Origin: Peromyscus leucopus
Lineage: Eukaryota; Chordata; Mammalia; Rodentia; Cricetidae
NCBI RefSeq assembly: GCF_004664715.2
Contig: NC_051079.1
Coordinates: forward strand, 63,428,527-63,492,526
Length of the DNA: 64,000 nucleotides
Direction: 5' to 3'
Below the pieces are notes generated by a model. That model saw only the letters and a program-made list of their open reading frames with translations. It was not told where the DNA came from and searched no databases. Below are positions 46,029-57,390 of the stretch, in pieces (the first letter of the stretch is position 1; each line of letters begins with the position of its first letter). The translations under genes and the position numbers were made by a program.

Positions 46029-46373
46029 TGTGGTGGTTTGAAAGAAAATGTCCCCCAAAGGGAATGGTACTATTAGGAGGTGTGGCTTTGTTGGAGTAGA
46101 TGTGGCCTTGTTGGAGGAAGTGTATCACTGTGGGGGTGGGCTTTGAGGTCTCCTATGCTCAAGATACCACCCAGTGTCTCAGTTCACTTCCTGTTGCCTA
46201 CCTATCAAGATGTAAAACTCTTAGCAACATGTCTGCCTGCATACTACCATGTCTCACCATAATGATGATGGACCGAACCTCTGAAAATGCAAGCCACCCC
46301 AATTAAATGTTTTTCCTTTATAAGAGTTGCTGTGGCCATGGGTCTCTTTGCAGCAATAGAAACTCTAAGACAG
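46029..46373 (+). repeat. Rodent interspersed repeat (family B), plus strand
   Basis: 'gtggtggtttgaaagaaaat gtcccccaaa', 'ttggaggaagtgtatcactg' and 'gccatgggtctctttgcagc aatagaaact' match a very common rodent repeat related to the copy at 6050-6426. About 345 bp, relatively complete. Confidence 0.85.
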
Positions 46374-46499
46374 TGCTTTTGTTGTTGTTATTGTTTTTAT
46401 TTAACATCATTCTGCATTCTATCTCAGGATAATTCCACCTCCAAGATGATTTAATTTTTTTTTTTACATTAGGGTTTTGCCTATGCCCAAGAAGCTAGC

Positions 46500-46605
46500 C
46501 ATGTTGTGTATATATATATATATATATGTTATATATGTTTTGACATACTCCATATATATACATATATGTTATATATATATGTTTTGACATACGCCGAGGT
46601 CTTAC
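46500..46605. repeat. AT-rich tandem units with ttttgacata
   Basis: A (TA)n run and 'gttttgacatactcc' are followed about 45 bp later by a second (TA)n run and 'gttttgacatacgcc', a local duplication with one base change. Confidence 0.8.
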
Positions 46606-46734
46606 ATTCACCATCACAACTACATATAGAATAGTTTCATCATCACCTTAATATCTCCTGGATCCATCGATTCTTCCTCCTCCTATCTCCTGTACCTCCC
46701 GTAACCACTGGCTTACGGGCACTATGACTTTGTC

Positions 46735-47535
46735 TTTCTTAGACAGTGTTATAATCAGAACCATGCCATACATAGCCCTCCAGAGTGGATTCTTGTATTT
46801 CTCAGTATACATTTATGATTTGTCCATAATTTCTTGAGGCTTAGTAGGTCATTTCTTGTTGCTAAATTATATTTCATTATATGGATATACTGAAGCTTTT
46901 TATTCATTTATCCATTGATGAACTTCTTGGTTGTCTCTGATTTTTGGGAAATGTATGACTAACTCCACTATAAAATTCACATATGAGGGTTTATGTGAGT
47001 ATAAATTTTCATGTCACTTAAATGACACTGTCACAGGAGCCTGACTGATCATTTGAGAAAACTATTGTTTGTTTTTAGAAAATTGCCAAATTGTCTTCCA
47101 AAGTGATTGTGCTACTTGGAATTCTCACCATCAGTGAGTAAGAGTTCCTTTTGCTCCGTGTCCTTGACAGAGTTGGTATTATCAGCTTGGGAGCATGAGT
47201 CTACCTAACAGGTGTTCAAACTCACAGTTTCCTAGTGACAAGTCAAGTTGAGCATCATTCCATACAGACTTTGTTGCCTGTATATCCTTTTTTTGGGGGA
47301 GAAATGTCTGTTTATTTGTTTTGGTCATTTCTAAATTCATTGTTTTCTTATCACTAATTTTTGCCTTTTTGTCTGAGTCTAACTCTTAACAGTTGAGTGG
47401 TCTCTCTAGCCCATCTTATCACTGTTTTAAGAGCTATTTTTATATTTTGGATGCAAGTCCTTCCTTAGATCTGTGTTAAAACATATTTTTTTCTAGTCCA
47501 GGACTTATTTTTTCATTTTTGTAAAGGGTGTCATT
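46735..47535 (-). pseudogene. Ancient L1M LINE remnant, minus strand
   Basis: Matches in order the reverse of an old mammalian L1: 'catttatccattgatgaact', 'aattgccaaattgtcttcca aagtgattgtgctac', then 'tttatattttggatgcaagt ccttccttag'. Interrupted at 47536 by a SINE and resuming at 47765. No open frame survives. Confidence 0.75.
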
Positions 47536-47675
47536 CAGGCCAGAGATATGGGTCAGTAGGTAGAAGTATATTGAAAATGACGACCCAAGTTTAATACCCA
47601 GAACCCATATAAAGGTGAATGAGGGGAATTCATTCCTCTGATCTCCATGTCTGTACTATGGTATACATGCATGCA

Positions 47676-47676
<1 letters not shown>
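47536..47676 (+). repeat. B3-like SINE, plus strand
   Basis: 'gccagagatatgggtcagta ggtagaag' head and 'tttaatacccagaacccata' then 'cctctgatctccatgtctgt' body. It sits inside the L1M remnant. Confidence 0.7.

Positions 47677-47722
<46 letters not shown>
47677..47722 (+). repeat. (CA)n microsatellite
   Basis: About 22 CA units at the tail of the preceding SINE. Confidence 0.95.
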
Positions 47723-47726
<4 letters not shown>

Positions 47727-47764
47727 TACACACATATACCCTCCTACCCTCCCATAGTAATATT

Positions 47765-48275
47765 TAATGAAAATTTTTAATATGAGAGTCTTTCATGGAT
47801 CAGAAGTTTTAATTTTAATAAAAACCCAACTTACTTTTTCTCTTAAACATCTGTGCTTTTCCAACCCCTGTGAGATGTTGTTATTTAAAAATCCATCACT
47901 AATATATAGAGGCTTTGTACATTATTTTCACCAAGTTTTATAATTTTCAAATTTTAAGATCTGTTCCTTCTTAATTTTGTGTAAAATCTCTGTCTGGATA
48001 CATTTATGCATAGATATATAGCACTTAGTGGTTCTAGCATTGTTTGTTGACAGGACTACTTTCCTGCTTTCTTTAAACTGGGTACTCCTTTACAAAGATC
48101 CATTGACTTCATTCACATGGGTCTGTTTCTTGTTCCTGGAATCTGTATTCTATTCTATTGACATGTGTCCATTTTTTCACTAATATCATCCTTGTTGATT
48201 TCTATAGCCTTATAGAAAGTCTGGGAATTAGATAGTGTGGGTCCTTCAACTTAATCCTCTTTAGGATTGCCTTGG
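47765..48275 (-). pseudogene. L1M LINE remnant, continued
   Basis: 'gatcagaagttttaatttta', 'attctattctattgacatgt' and 'gaaagtctgggaattagata gtgtgggtcc' follow the old-L1 order in reverse. Cut at 48275 by the LTR-like insertion. Confidence 0.75.
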
Positions 48276-48655
48276 TGTGGGAGGCCAGCTCCCATCTTTT
48301 CCAGGGTTTCTATGAGGAGGAGAGAGGGATAAGAAAATATTAGATAGAAAGATCGTGAAGAGAAGAAGATAGAAACACAGGATAGCTTTGGGAGGACCTG
48401 GATCAAAATCCAACAGCCCCTTCTCCCTCTTCAAAAGGGCTTTTTATAACAATGCCAAGGGTTGGGGCAAAAGACCTTCCCCTTGCTAGATTAAAGCACA
48501 CCACACAGTCAAGTGTAGACCCTTCCAAAACCTGGTAACCATGCCCTTGGTCAAATCATCCCCTTATGCAACCCTGCTGGGTAAAGCAAGCTCAGATTCT
48601 CTGACCCTGAGTAATTTGGGCTTTCACACATTAGCCCTTGTAGTAGCCAATCTAC
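48276..48655 (+). mobile_element. LTR-like insertion in L1, family uncertain
   Basis: It splits the L1M between 'gattgccttgg' and 'catataaattttag', which are adjacent in L1. The insert starts tgtgggaggccagctcccat. It contains 'ggctttttataacaatgcca', with a TATA-like tttttataa about 160 bp from the start. It resembles a class II LTR in size and start, but I cannot place its right end or find a clear target duplication. Confidence 0.5.
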
Positions 48656-48800
48656 TGTTGCATATAAATTTTAGAGTTAGGTTGTCAATGACTATAGTAT
48701 GTATTTCTGGGATTTTGATTGGGATTGTATTGGATCTGTAAAGTTAGAATGAGATGGCATCTCAATAGCAAGTCATCCGGTCTACGGACATGGTATGCCT
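48656..48800 (-). pseudogene. L1M LINE remnant, continued
   Basis: 'atataaattttagagttagg ttgtcaatga' and 'gattgggattgtattggatc tgtaaagtta' continue the L1M of 46735-48275 on the other side of the LTR-like insert. The 66-codon frame 48541-48741 spans the junction and is meaningless. Confidence 0.75.
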
Positions 48801-49129
48801 TTATTTTTAACCCTGGTGTTCTGAAATGCCATGGTGATGTGCTTGCCTTGTGGTAAATCTTTCTTTTAAGTCAGTTGTTATTTTTTACCCAGGGCCACTT
48901 GGCATGTATTTCCATTTTATAAACTCTAATCCTGCAGTTCTAGGAAGTATTCCTGGCTTTGGGGATGGCTTCCTTTTCTTGTTTGTTTGTTTGTTATTTG
49001 TCTTCCCTTTCCCCTTCTTTGAGGGACCCATTGGGTAGCCAGTCTTCTGGGATGGTTCCTTAGTTCTGGTTTCTGTCCTTCTGGTTGTGAGCCTAGTCCT
49101 TAGCAGCCTAGTCTTCTCTCCAGCCTGTT
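48801..49129. other. Unassigned, T-rich sequence
   Basis: Probably further diverged L1M, with a (GTTT)n run at about 48980-48995. No gene. Confidence 0.35.
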
Positions 49130-49300
49130 CTATCTCTGAATTTTAAGAGCTGTTTGTGTATTCTGGATGCATGTCCTTCCTCAGACATGTGTGTTGAGAA
49201 CACATTTGTATTTACTTTACATTATATGATGTAAGGATGACCTCTTAATCTTTTACCATGAGAAGTCTTCATTGTTAGTATCATGAAGTATGTCTTTTTA
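49130..49300 (-). pseudogene. Second L1M fragment, minus strand
   Basis: 'ttttaagagctgtttgtgta ttctggatgc atgtccttcctcag' repeats the same L1 segment as 47427-47470, so this is a separate copy or a duplication. Confidence 0.6.
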
Positions 49301-50035
49301 GTTGGGCTGGGACTCAGAGGAAGCTCATTCATCCTCTTCCTAGAGAGTAAAGTACTCACTGCAGGTGTTCTGAAAGGTCTGTAGACTAACTAGGACGGGA
49401 CCTCTGAATCACAATGCAAACAAAGGTTCTGTAATCTTCCTGTCTTCTGGCTTTGTGGGTATAACATAAATTCTCACTTCTGCCTGTGTCTCTTACTCCA
49501 GAAAACATTTGTTTATCTATTTCAGAGAATAAACTTCCATCATCTGCTGAACAGGGCATGGGACCGTTCTAGTCAGAGAGAGAGAGTGTGGGGCTCCAAA
49601 CTGCTTCCTAAACAGAGTAGCAGCCAACTTTCCCTGTTTTTGCCTCTCCACCTCTCCACTCCTGCATTCGAGAAGAGTTAATACTGCCAACTTGTGAGCA
49701 GTGAAAGAAGGTTGCTACATAACCTGGTTGCTTCTCAGCTTCTCCCACTGCTGACATAGAATCCAGGTTTTGGGGATTCCTGAACCATTCACCACTTGTT
49801 TTTCTGATTTCCAACTTTTAATTAAATTGCCACCATCTCCTCTCTGGCTCTTTCTCATTCATGAGTGTTTATGCTTAATTCTTAAAAGCTGGTATTCTAG
49901 TAGGGTTTGAGGAAGAGGCTAGAGGAGACATATCTGCCTAACTCATCATATTTAATCAGTATCTGCTCTGACTGGGCTGGACATGAGTCTTAGCCTGTGT
50001 TTAAGACCTTGAATAGTACTCCTGCCTTGACATGC
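49301..50035. other. Unique sequence, no gene seen
   Basis: No recognisable repeat or exon. A short GA run lies at 49577-49587. Confidence 0.4.
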
Positions 50036-50041
50036 TTTCTC

Positions 50042-50412
50042 TGTAGTCTTAAGTTTTCTCCGATCCCACCTGGCCTGCAGTCCCACAGCTGCTTATAAAA
50101 TAATTATTCAGAGACTTAATACTATTTACAAACTGTATGGCCTATGGCAGGCTTCTTGCTAGCTAGCTCTTATAACTTAACCTATTTCTATTTATCTATA
50201 AGTTGTCATGTGGCCATGGCTTACCAGTACTTTCACATCTTGCTTCTCCTGAAGGTGCTAATGTTTCCCTAGACTCTGCCTTTCTCTTTCCTGTCTCTCT
50301 CCTTGGATTTCCTGCCTGCCTCTAAGCTGCTTGGCCATAGGCCAAAGCAGCTTATTTATTAACCAATGGGAACAACATATATTCACAGTGTACAGAACGA
50401 TATCCCCCCGCA
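50042..50412 (-). mobile_element. Solo LTR with perfect 6-bp duplication, minus strand
   Basis: Same family as 9836-10223: 'cagtcccacagctgcttata', 'cagagacttaatactattta caaactgtat' and 'ggcaggcttcttgctagcta gctcttataa'. The target duplication tttctc is exact at 50036-50041 and 50413-50418. About 371 bp, TG...CA ends. Confidence 0.92.
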
Positions 50413-50654
50413 TTTCTCTATTTGTCTTTTAGGACCAGTTCAAACATCACTTCCTCTTGATGCTTTCTTTCTTGGGCCACATTGCCCCAGTCCAGCAGAG
50501 TTAAATGCCTATTCTTTTGGCATTTCATACTCAACTCCCACATTGTATCCTGAAATTACTTTTGTAGTTGTCTCTCCTTCTGAGACCAGAACTTTGGGGG
50601 TCACATCATATTTATGTCAGATCTTCAGCACATGACATAATCTCAGACTGAATA

Positions 50655-50858
50655 GATTTTTTAAAAATATTTGTTTTTATTTTGAATTATGTATATATGT
50701 GTCTATCTGTGTATGTGAGTTAAGATGCCCTCAGAGGCCAGAGGTCTTGGATCCTCTGAACTGGAGTTGCAGGTGAAGTGAGTGCCAGGAACAGAATGTG
50801 GGTCCTCTGGAAGAGCAGTGTACACATGCTTAACTACGGGGCCATCTCTCCACCCCCT
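50655..50858 (-). repeat. B2/B3-like SINE, minus strand
   Basis: An A/T-rich 3' end, then 'agatgccctcagaggccaga ggtcttggat', 'ctggagttgcaggtgaagtg', 'gtgggtcctctggaagagca' and 'ggggccatctctccacccc', a near full-length SINE in reverse. Confidence 0.88.
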
Positions 50859-50859
50859 C

Positions 50860-52095
50860 CCAATAGACTCTTAATAAATGGATGCAGTGTGAACAAAAAA
50901 CAAAATCAAGGCTTTATGGTATGCTTTGGTGGAGTGAGCTTGCCCAAGGCAGCTACTCCCCCATAACCTACAGGAAGAGGCAGGTGAGGTTCCAGAAAGG
51001 CTTTCTAAGCTCTTGGTCTCAGGCCTTTACCAGTCTCTAGATTCCACCTGGACCTTCTCCCTAAAGACTCTGAGTTTTCCTTCAGGAATATGTAGACCAT
51101 TGTGGGCATAGAAGGGTGTTGGTGCCCGATAAAAGCCACCCTCTTCATGCTTCTGTGCACCAAGGGAGGAGGCCATGTTTGGTGGGGGACAGGTGAGACG
51201 CTGTGGAGGAGGGTGTCATTATTCTGTAATTGATGAGCAGGCCAGCTCTCTTCCCCGAGGCAAAGCCCAGAGCACTAATGGAATGACAGCAGCCTTTCCA
51301 GAGCCTGGCCACCTGGCTGGACAGGCCCTGTGAAGATACAGAAGCTGCGAGAGAAGCTAAGAGGGCCTATCCACCCCAGCTGCGGAGTGACAGCCTCCAG
51401 GGTGCCTGCTTTGGGCCCCGCTGCCCACTCCCAGCAAGGGGCTTCTCTCCAGGGCCCTGCCACTGTTGGTGGAACTCAGAATGTCATCAGCTGACTGACA
51501 GCCCTGCTTCCAGCAATGGGGCCTGGCCTTGGGCAGATTTCAGGCAGCCAGGGGCCTCTCCTCCTCAGACATCATGCCCCCAAACGATAATTAGCCAAGT
51601 GTTTCTGAGTCACAGGGGAAGCTGGAGCTTTCTGAAGGTCTGCCTTTTAGGTAACCCCTACTGGAGCTGAGCGGACAGAAAAACCTGGAAAGCCCCCTCC
51701 CTCAGATCGTTTTCTCTGCTGTAGACTCGTTTGTATCCAACTTGGAAGCAGATGATCTCCTCGGGTTAAGACATTATTATAGTTAGGATGCAAACAGCCA
51801 TAAGAACGTATTAAACAAGTATCAGTCACTAACTAACGTACCTGATTGCATTAAAATAGTCATGAAGCCAGGGCTGCCCCCACCTTCTCGGAGCTCCTGG
51901 AGCCAGCGACAGCATCACCTGGAACTCAGTAGGAATGTCCATCCCCAGCCCCACTGATGCTGAGGCTCTGGGAGTACAGCCTGTCCCCAGCCACAGCCAC
52001 TAGCAGTTAAGGTGACCCTGCTGTTCCCTGCAGTTTAAGGACTCCTGCTCTTAAAGACTAGGAAATGGGGACAAAAACAAAACGCAAAAATGTGG
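50860..52095. other. Unique sequence with two candidate conserved blocks
   Basis: 51200-51640 and 51690-51880 are repeat-free. The first contains 'acgataattagccaagtgtt tctgagtcac' (homeodomain core beside an AP-1-like site). The second contains 'aagtatcagtcactaactaa cgtacc' and 'gattgcattaaaatagtcat'. These are plausible enhancers by texture only. No exon is seen. Confidence 0.4.
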
Positions 52096-52099
52096 AGGG

Positions 52100-52362
52100 A
52101 CCAGAACATTCCTAAGGTCACAGAGCTAGTGATGGCAGACCAGGGATCTGGGGCCTGGTCTTCTGCTTCCTGGTCTGTTAATTTCAAATGACAGCTGGTC
52201 GTCAGGGTCAGGAGGACATTTGCATGTAAGGAGGATCCTGCTACCACACAAAATTTGGAGAAGGAACACTGCCTCACTCAGTTCTTACACAGTCCTGCAT
52301 AGGTCCCCTTTGCAAGGGAGGAAATTGAGGTTCAGTGCAGCTAAGCAACTTACCGGACTAGA
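52100..52362 (-). repeat. MIR-like fragments, minus strand
   Basis: Two MIR-type blocks in reverse: 'aaggtcacagagctagtgat ggcagaccagg' at about 52108-52140, and 'ggaggaaattgaggttcagt gcagctaagcaacttacc' at about 52317-52353. Confidence 0.55.
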
Positions 52363-52410
52363 GGAAGGATATCTCTCACCCTCTTCTCTTTCCTTCCTCC
52401 CCCTCATTTA

Positions 52411-52614
52411 TTTCCTTCCTTCCTCCCTTCTTTCCTTCTTTCCTTCTTTCCTCCCTTCTTTCCTTCTTTCCTTCTTTCCTTCCTTCCTCCCTCCCTCCTT
52501 CCCTTCCTTCCTCCCTCCCTCCCTCCCTCCCTCCCTCCCTTCCTTCCTTCCTTCCTTCCTTCCTTCCTTCCTTCCTTCCTTCCTTCCTTCCTACCTGTCT
52601 ACCTGTCTACCTTT
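52411..52614 (+). repeat. (TTCC)n/(CCTC)n polypyrimidine tract
   Basis: Over 180 bp of pure pyrimidine on the plus strand in TTCC, CTTT and CCTC units, ending in three CTACCTGT-type units. Predicted to form triplex (H-DNA). The long Ser/Phe/Leu/Pro frame through it is an artefact. Confidence 0.96.
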
Positions 52615-52752
52615 CTTTGAGACAGAATCTCAGACTGTTGCCCATGCTGGCCTGGAACTCACTCTGTAGTCCAGACTGTCCTAAACTTTGTGGCACCCTG
52701 CCTGGGCTTCAGAGTGCTAAGATGCCACACAGGTGTCACCACACCCAGCTGG
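52615..52752 (-). repeat. B1-like SINE, minus strand, diverged
   Basis: 'tttgagacagaatctcagac tgttgcccatgctggcctgg' to 'cacaggtgtcaccacaccca gct' is an old B1 in reverse. The preceding TTCC tract occupies its tail position. Confidence 0.7.
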
Positions 52753-52754
52753 AG

Positions 52755-54359
52755 CCTGGGTTTTAATCCTGATTGTGTTCCTCTTCTGAATTCTTCTCTG
52801 CATTTGTTTATAGTGCACCACCAACCACACATGCATACTTGATGCCTAGCTGCTGGGTGAGGGTGGGGTGCCTGAGTGGTCATGGAACATGCTAAGGGTA
52901 GGCTTCTCCTGGGGAGCAGGGAATTGAGGGGTTCTCTCCCACATTTCACCTCCCACCTCTCCCAATTTTTGCTTCCTTTTGAAACCCAACTCCAGTTTTG
53001 AGGGAACAAGAGGGGATGGAGAAAGAAACCCACTTACCCTTTCTTCCCTGCATTTCCAATTTGGCCTGGGAACTGAGTTTCCGGGAATCTTTGATGCTCA
53101 AGGTGGGGCTGGAGCTTACCGGATGTAGCTGCACACCAGGCTGGTGAGGGAAGGAAGAGGGGCAGCCTTAACATTAGAGCCTGAGGGCAAAAGACAAAGG
53201 AGCAGGCTGGGGCAGGCCTACAGAGTGTACCAGAGGAGGAAATTAAAGAGGCTCCAGTGGCCGTCTAGATCCCTTCCAGCCTGCTTTGCTGCATTTTTTG
53301 GCATGGATTGGCTAAGCTGGCCTGTAACATTCCAGTCAGGCTTCTCATTGTCTTGCCCAGAAATACAAGATAAAAGAAACCATGGAATGAGGGATGAGGA
53401 ATGAGGAATGAAGACCTGGGAGCTTGGGTGCATCCTCAGGATATTCCACTAGTATTAAATGTCTTTCCCAGCGGGCAGCCTCCCAGCGTCTGCTGGGGTC
53501 CAGCCATTCTGAAGCTCTCACCTCTACTTCATGATGGGAGAGGACAGGAAAGGTATATTTCTCAGGAGCCCCATGCCACTGACCAGCTGTCCATTTGCTT
53601 CCTGTTATGTGCCTGAAGTCCACCCAGTAGCACCCTTTCACTAGACAGTCCATGATCCCGTGTTAAAGTACAATCCCCAGGGAGACCAATTCTTAGTTGG
53701 GAAATATCTTATTCAGATTTTGGTTAAACAGAGGGTCTTTGGAACCATTGGGAGGCTTCTGGAACCATCACAGAGCAAGTAGGAGGGCAGAGGACCTTGC
53801 CGATACTCAAAATGATGCCATTCAGTGCTGGAAGGAGTCATAGAGATGACGGAGAAGGGGCTGGACTGCCTTGTTGAAGGACATGCAACTGACAGAGACA
53901 GAACTGGCCAGATGTAGCTTGTGGGCTCCCAAGAGTGTGCTGGGCACTTCCTTTCCCATCCTCCTCTTTCTTAAAGGTTCCTTGAAAGTTGATCATATCT
54001 CTTCAGGGAGCTCTACCTTCCCCAGAAAGATTTTAGAGTGTGATCTATTTGAGCAGTCACTAAACATCCCTGACAGTTTTCTAGGTGCCAAGGTAGGCTC
54101 TGGAGAGACAGAGAGAAGGAAGCATTGCCCTTGCTCATGCCGAGTTCACAGTCCAGTGGGTGACATAGAAAAGTGAAACTAAGCAACAGTGTGAACAAGG
54201 GCTCTCCAAAGCTGTAGATGGTGTTTCAGTGGCCAGCAGGAGGGGCCCATCTTGATCAGGGAAGGTCAGGTTGGAGACAATTGATCTAGGTATCAAAGAG
54301 CAAGCAGGAGTTTGCTAAGAAGGTAGAAGAGGTGGGAAGACAAGGGCACTTCAGATGGG
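52755..54359. other. Unique sequence, no gene seen
   Basis: No recognised repeat apart from an ancient trace at about 54060-54175 ('tctaggtgccaaggtaggct' then 'gagttcacagtccagtgggt gacata'). Frames up to 124 codons (52659-53033, minus) overlap frames on other strands and partly the B1. Not called. Confidence 0.4.
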
Positions 54360-54365
54360 AATGAT

Positions 54366-54732
54366 TGTAGGCAGAATTTCCTGTCCCAGCAGCCAACTCC
54401 CAAATAACCACACAGAGACTTATTATTAAATATAAATGATTGGCCAATAGCTTAGGCTTGTTACTAACTAGCTCTTACAACTTTTGACCCATAATTTTTT
54501 TTTTTAATCTACGTTCTACCATGTAGCTTGGTACCTTTTTTCAGCATTGCAAGTTCATTTTGCTTCTTTGAACATCTCCTCAGGAATCCACCCTCCTTCA
54601 TCCCAGAGAGCTCTCTCTCCATCCACAAGTCCCACCTAACTCCTTTCTGCCTAGCTATTGACCATTTAGCACTTTATTAAACCAATGAGAGCAACACATC
54701 TTCACAGGGTACAAGACAATTATTCCACAACA
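54366..54732 (-). repeat. 3' LTR of the ERV
   Basis: It begins on the plus strand tgtaggcagaatttcctgtc and ends attattccacaaca. It carries an internal T-run (about 54497-54508) missing from the 5' LTR. Structure is the same as the solo LTRs of the window, with a separate subfamily at the 3' end. Confidence 0.88.
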
Positions 54733-54749
54733 TTTCCCCCTTTTTGTCT
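54733..54749 (-). promoter_or_regulatory. Polypurine tract (plus-strand primer site)
   Basis: On the minus strand agacaaaaagggggaaa lies immediately upstream of the 3' LTR. This is the position and composition expected for the retroviral polypurine tract. Confidence 0.85.
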
Positions 54750-57131
54750 AATTATAAAGGAAGGTTTTAACTTCAACATAGTAAAATTATATACAACAAA
54801 AACAGTTATCAAATAAGAATTACAGTTAACAATATGCAGTCCATGTGTGTTTGGCAAATTTAGAGAAAATGCTCTATTACCTATCTTATCTTTGTGAGTC
54901 TAAATTTTTGCACCTAATTTACCTTTTATCATAACTAAGGAACACTATCAGTTTAACTGTTTAGTCTTTAACTCCCTCAAAGACCCCAAAAGGATGTAAT
55001 GTTATCTAAAAACAGGGACATCTGGTTGCATGGACAGTCACCCAAAGTGCCTCTGCCACATTGGGGAATCCATCTTCAACCTACAGGCCTAGTATATCTG
55101 ACAGACATTTCTGAGAGGCAGGGAATCTTAAAGGACTGTTCTACCTTGTCTTGGCAAAGTTTGACAGTTACCTTTTTCTGTTCTGTTTGTCCAATTTGGA
55201 CAGTACATGATCAGCAATTGAGGCAAAGGCAGTTTTTTCCCAAATGACTAGCTTTTGCCACAAAGAAAGTAAACCCCATATGGAGGTTTTTGGATGCCCA
55301 TCATCTTCTATGAAATAGATTGGTGCTGTCAGGAGCAGACATGTCTCACTGTCATGAAAAACCTCAAGTTATTAACCATCTTAAATGCACATTCTGTAGG
55401 TCTTTGAAGTGTTTGAGGAGCATCTATCTAAATATATCTGTTTACCTTGAAAACATACCCAATATGACTACAAGTTTGATTATTATAGGTGACTATTAAA
55501 CTGTATTTCTTAATTATATATTACATTTTAAATGAATTGCACAAACACAAAGCCTCAAACAAGAGTAGAAACATATACACAGTATAACAAAAATAACTTG
55601 AAATTTGTATCAATAAATAAAAATCCATACCAATGTAAAATATTTTGTCATTAATAGTTGCTTTTTGGATTAAAGTAGACTCAATAATCTACCCTTCTAT
55701 CTCATCATTTCTATATTATATCTCCCCTTTTTCCTTCAGATAGAGATCTTTGAATCTAACTCCTTTTTTTAGCTTTTATCCTGACCATGACCAATAACAA
55801 CTTGTAACCAATATCCCCTTAATGATGACAAACATCTACAATCCATCTCTTGAGAACATGGGCATTGTTTTCTCTAGACTTCTTCCTGTTGTCTAGGGGC
55901 ACTGGCATCTTTGGAGGACCCTGAGAAAATCAGGATAATGGTCAAGTCCTGGCTGGAGTAGTCTGTGAGGCTGGACCATTTCAGCCAGCAGCCTTGAAGC
56001 TATTCTGGCTGCAGAACTCTGAGGAAACTGCAAGAGAGGTACTCTGAGATGCTGGATCACCTGGGCCTTTCAGTTTCATTAGTATTTGGTCTCCTTGCTC
56101 TGAAAACACATAAACTTTCAATGTAACGTGCATATCTGCATTAATACAAGTATAAACTGTGCACTGTACACAAGTCAGCCAAAGATGTTTTTTATTTTAT
56201 GTTTGAGCAGGTAAAATATAAGTCAACTGTCCTATAGGTTTTCTTTTTTTAATTTTAGGGTTTTTTAAATGTTTATAGCCAGGATTTTCAGGGGGTCTCC
56301 CCCAACCAAACCTGATCCTCTTCAACCCTGAATAAATCCATAGCCTTTCATTTTCTGTGGGAACAAACACATAACCTCTTCCCCCACAGCAATACACCTT
56401 TGACTTCCATTTTGAAGTCAAGACATTTTTAAAATATATAAGTTGGTTTAATTTAGTAGTTTCCATAATCCAATGTCTCTCATCAGCTATTGTTTGTTTA
56501 TCAGCAATCAAAAATTTAAAGTCAATCCAGACTCCCTATGTATTTTCCTTCTCTATATGGCTTATTTTTGTTTTTACTTCTCTATAAAAACTTTATTTAT
56601 AAACTATTTTTTCTATGACTGTCTATATCCTTTCTCAAGCCTATGTACATTTTTTAAAACACACTATAACTCGTTTAGAGATTTTTTTCCATCTGGATCT
56701 GTCTTTACTGAGCATCTGTAGTATTTTCTGATCACATGAGACAAACCCTAAACTGTTATGTCAGCCACCCGAGATGTTCAGCTTAGCACATTGTTTTGGT
56801 AGCTGGCTCCACCCTGCCAGTTCCCTGAGAGCCCAGCCTTATGGCAGAAGTACTGGTGGGAGCCACATTTATTGCCCCAGCTCTGGGAAGTTTCTGGGTC
56901 CATGCTGCTGTAAGTATTTCTACCTACTCTCATGCCACAGAGTAGTGCACTACCTGCTGCTTATAAACCCCATTTAAGTGCTCTATAACAGGCCTCTTAA
57001 AAGAGGTGCTAGCACCAAGCCTACCCGAGAGAGCGTGTTCACCAGGAAACTGCATTTGACTCCGTGTTCCAAGCTTTTTTTTTTTTTTTTTTTTTTTTTA
57101 AGCCTTTTTAGGGCTTATGTGAATATATGCA
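54750..57131 (-). other. ERV internal region, non-coding
   Basis: About 2.4 kb of AT-rich sequence with frequent stops in all frames. A short frame (56197-56511, minus, 104 codons) has no domain I recognise. A T28-type run interrupts it at about 57076-57100. It does not resemble gag-pol. Probably a non-autonomous internal sequence whose cis signals (primer site, polypurine tract) alone are conserved. Confidence 0.6.
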
Positions 57132-57257
57132 CCAGGACGTTGGGCACCATTTGTAGGCTGAACTTCTTGTTCCACCAGCCAGCTTTCAAATAACCACACA
57201 GAGACTTATTATTATAAATGTTTGGCCAATAGCTTAGGCTTGTTACTAACTAGCTCT
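57132..57257 (-). repeat. Extra primer-binding site plus partial LTR (duplicated junction)
   Basis: 57132-57149 is a primer-binding-site copy, followed by a two-base spacer and the first 106 bases (plus-strand order) of the LTR. The same arrangement recurs at 57391-57516. The copy stops at ctagctct, where a fragment of another LTR subfamily begins with its terminal TG. Confidence 0.85.
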
Positions 57258-57380
57258 GTAGCTGGAGTTTTCCTGGTTCTGCCTGGTCCACAATCAGGAC
57301 AAATCTCTCTCACCCACCAGTCCCGCAGCCACTTGGACCAAAACAAGTAAACACACAGAGACTTATATTACTTATAAACT
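57257..57380 (-). repeat. Fragment of a second LTR subfamily
   Basis: Starts tgtagctggagttttcctgg and matches the terminal 120 bp of the solo LTR at 9836-10223 (tgtagctagagttttcctgc). It is cut at cttataaact, where the second primer-site copy begins. So two LTR subfamilies are joined within one element. Confidence 0.85.
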
Positions 57381-57390
57381 GATATATGTA

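Noticed and set aside
56197..56511. 104-codon frame as a retroviral gene
   Set aside because: No gag, protease, polymerase or env motif can be seen; isolated within a stop-rich internal region of a non-autonomous element.
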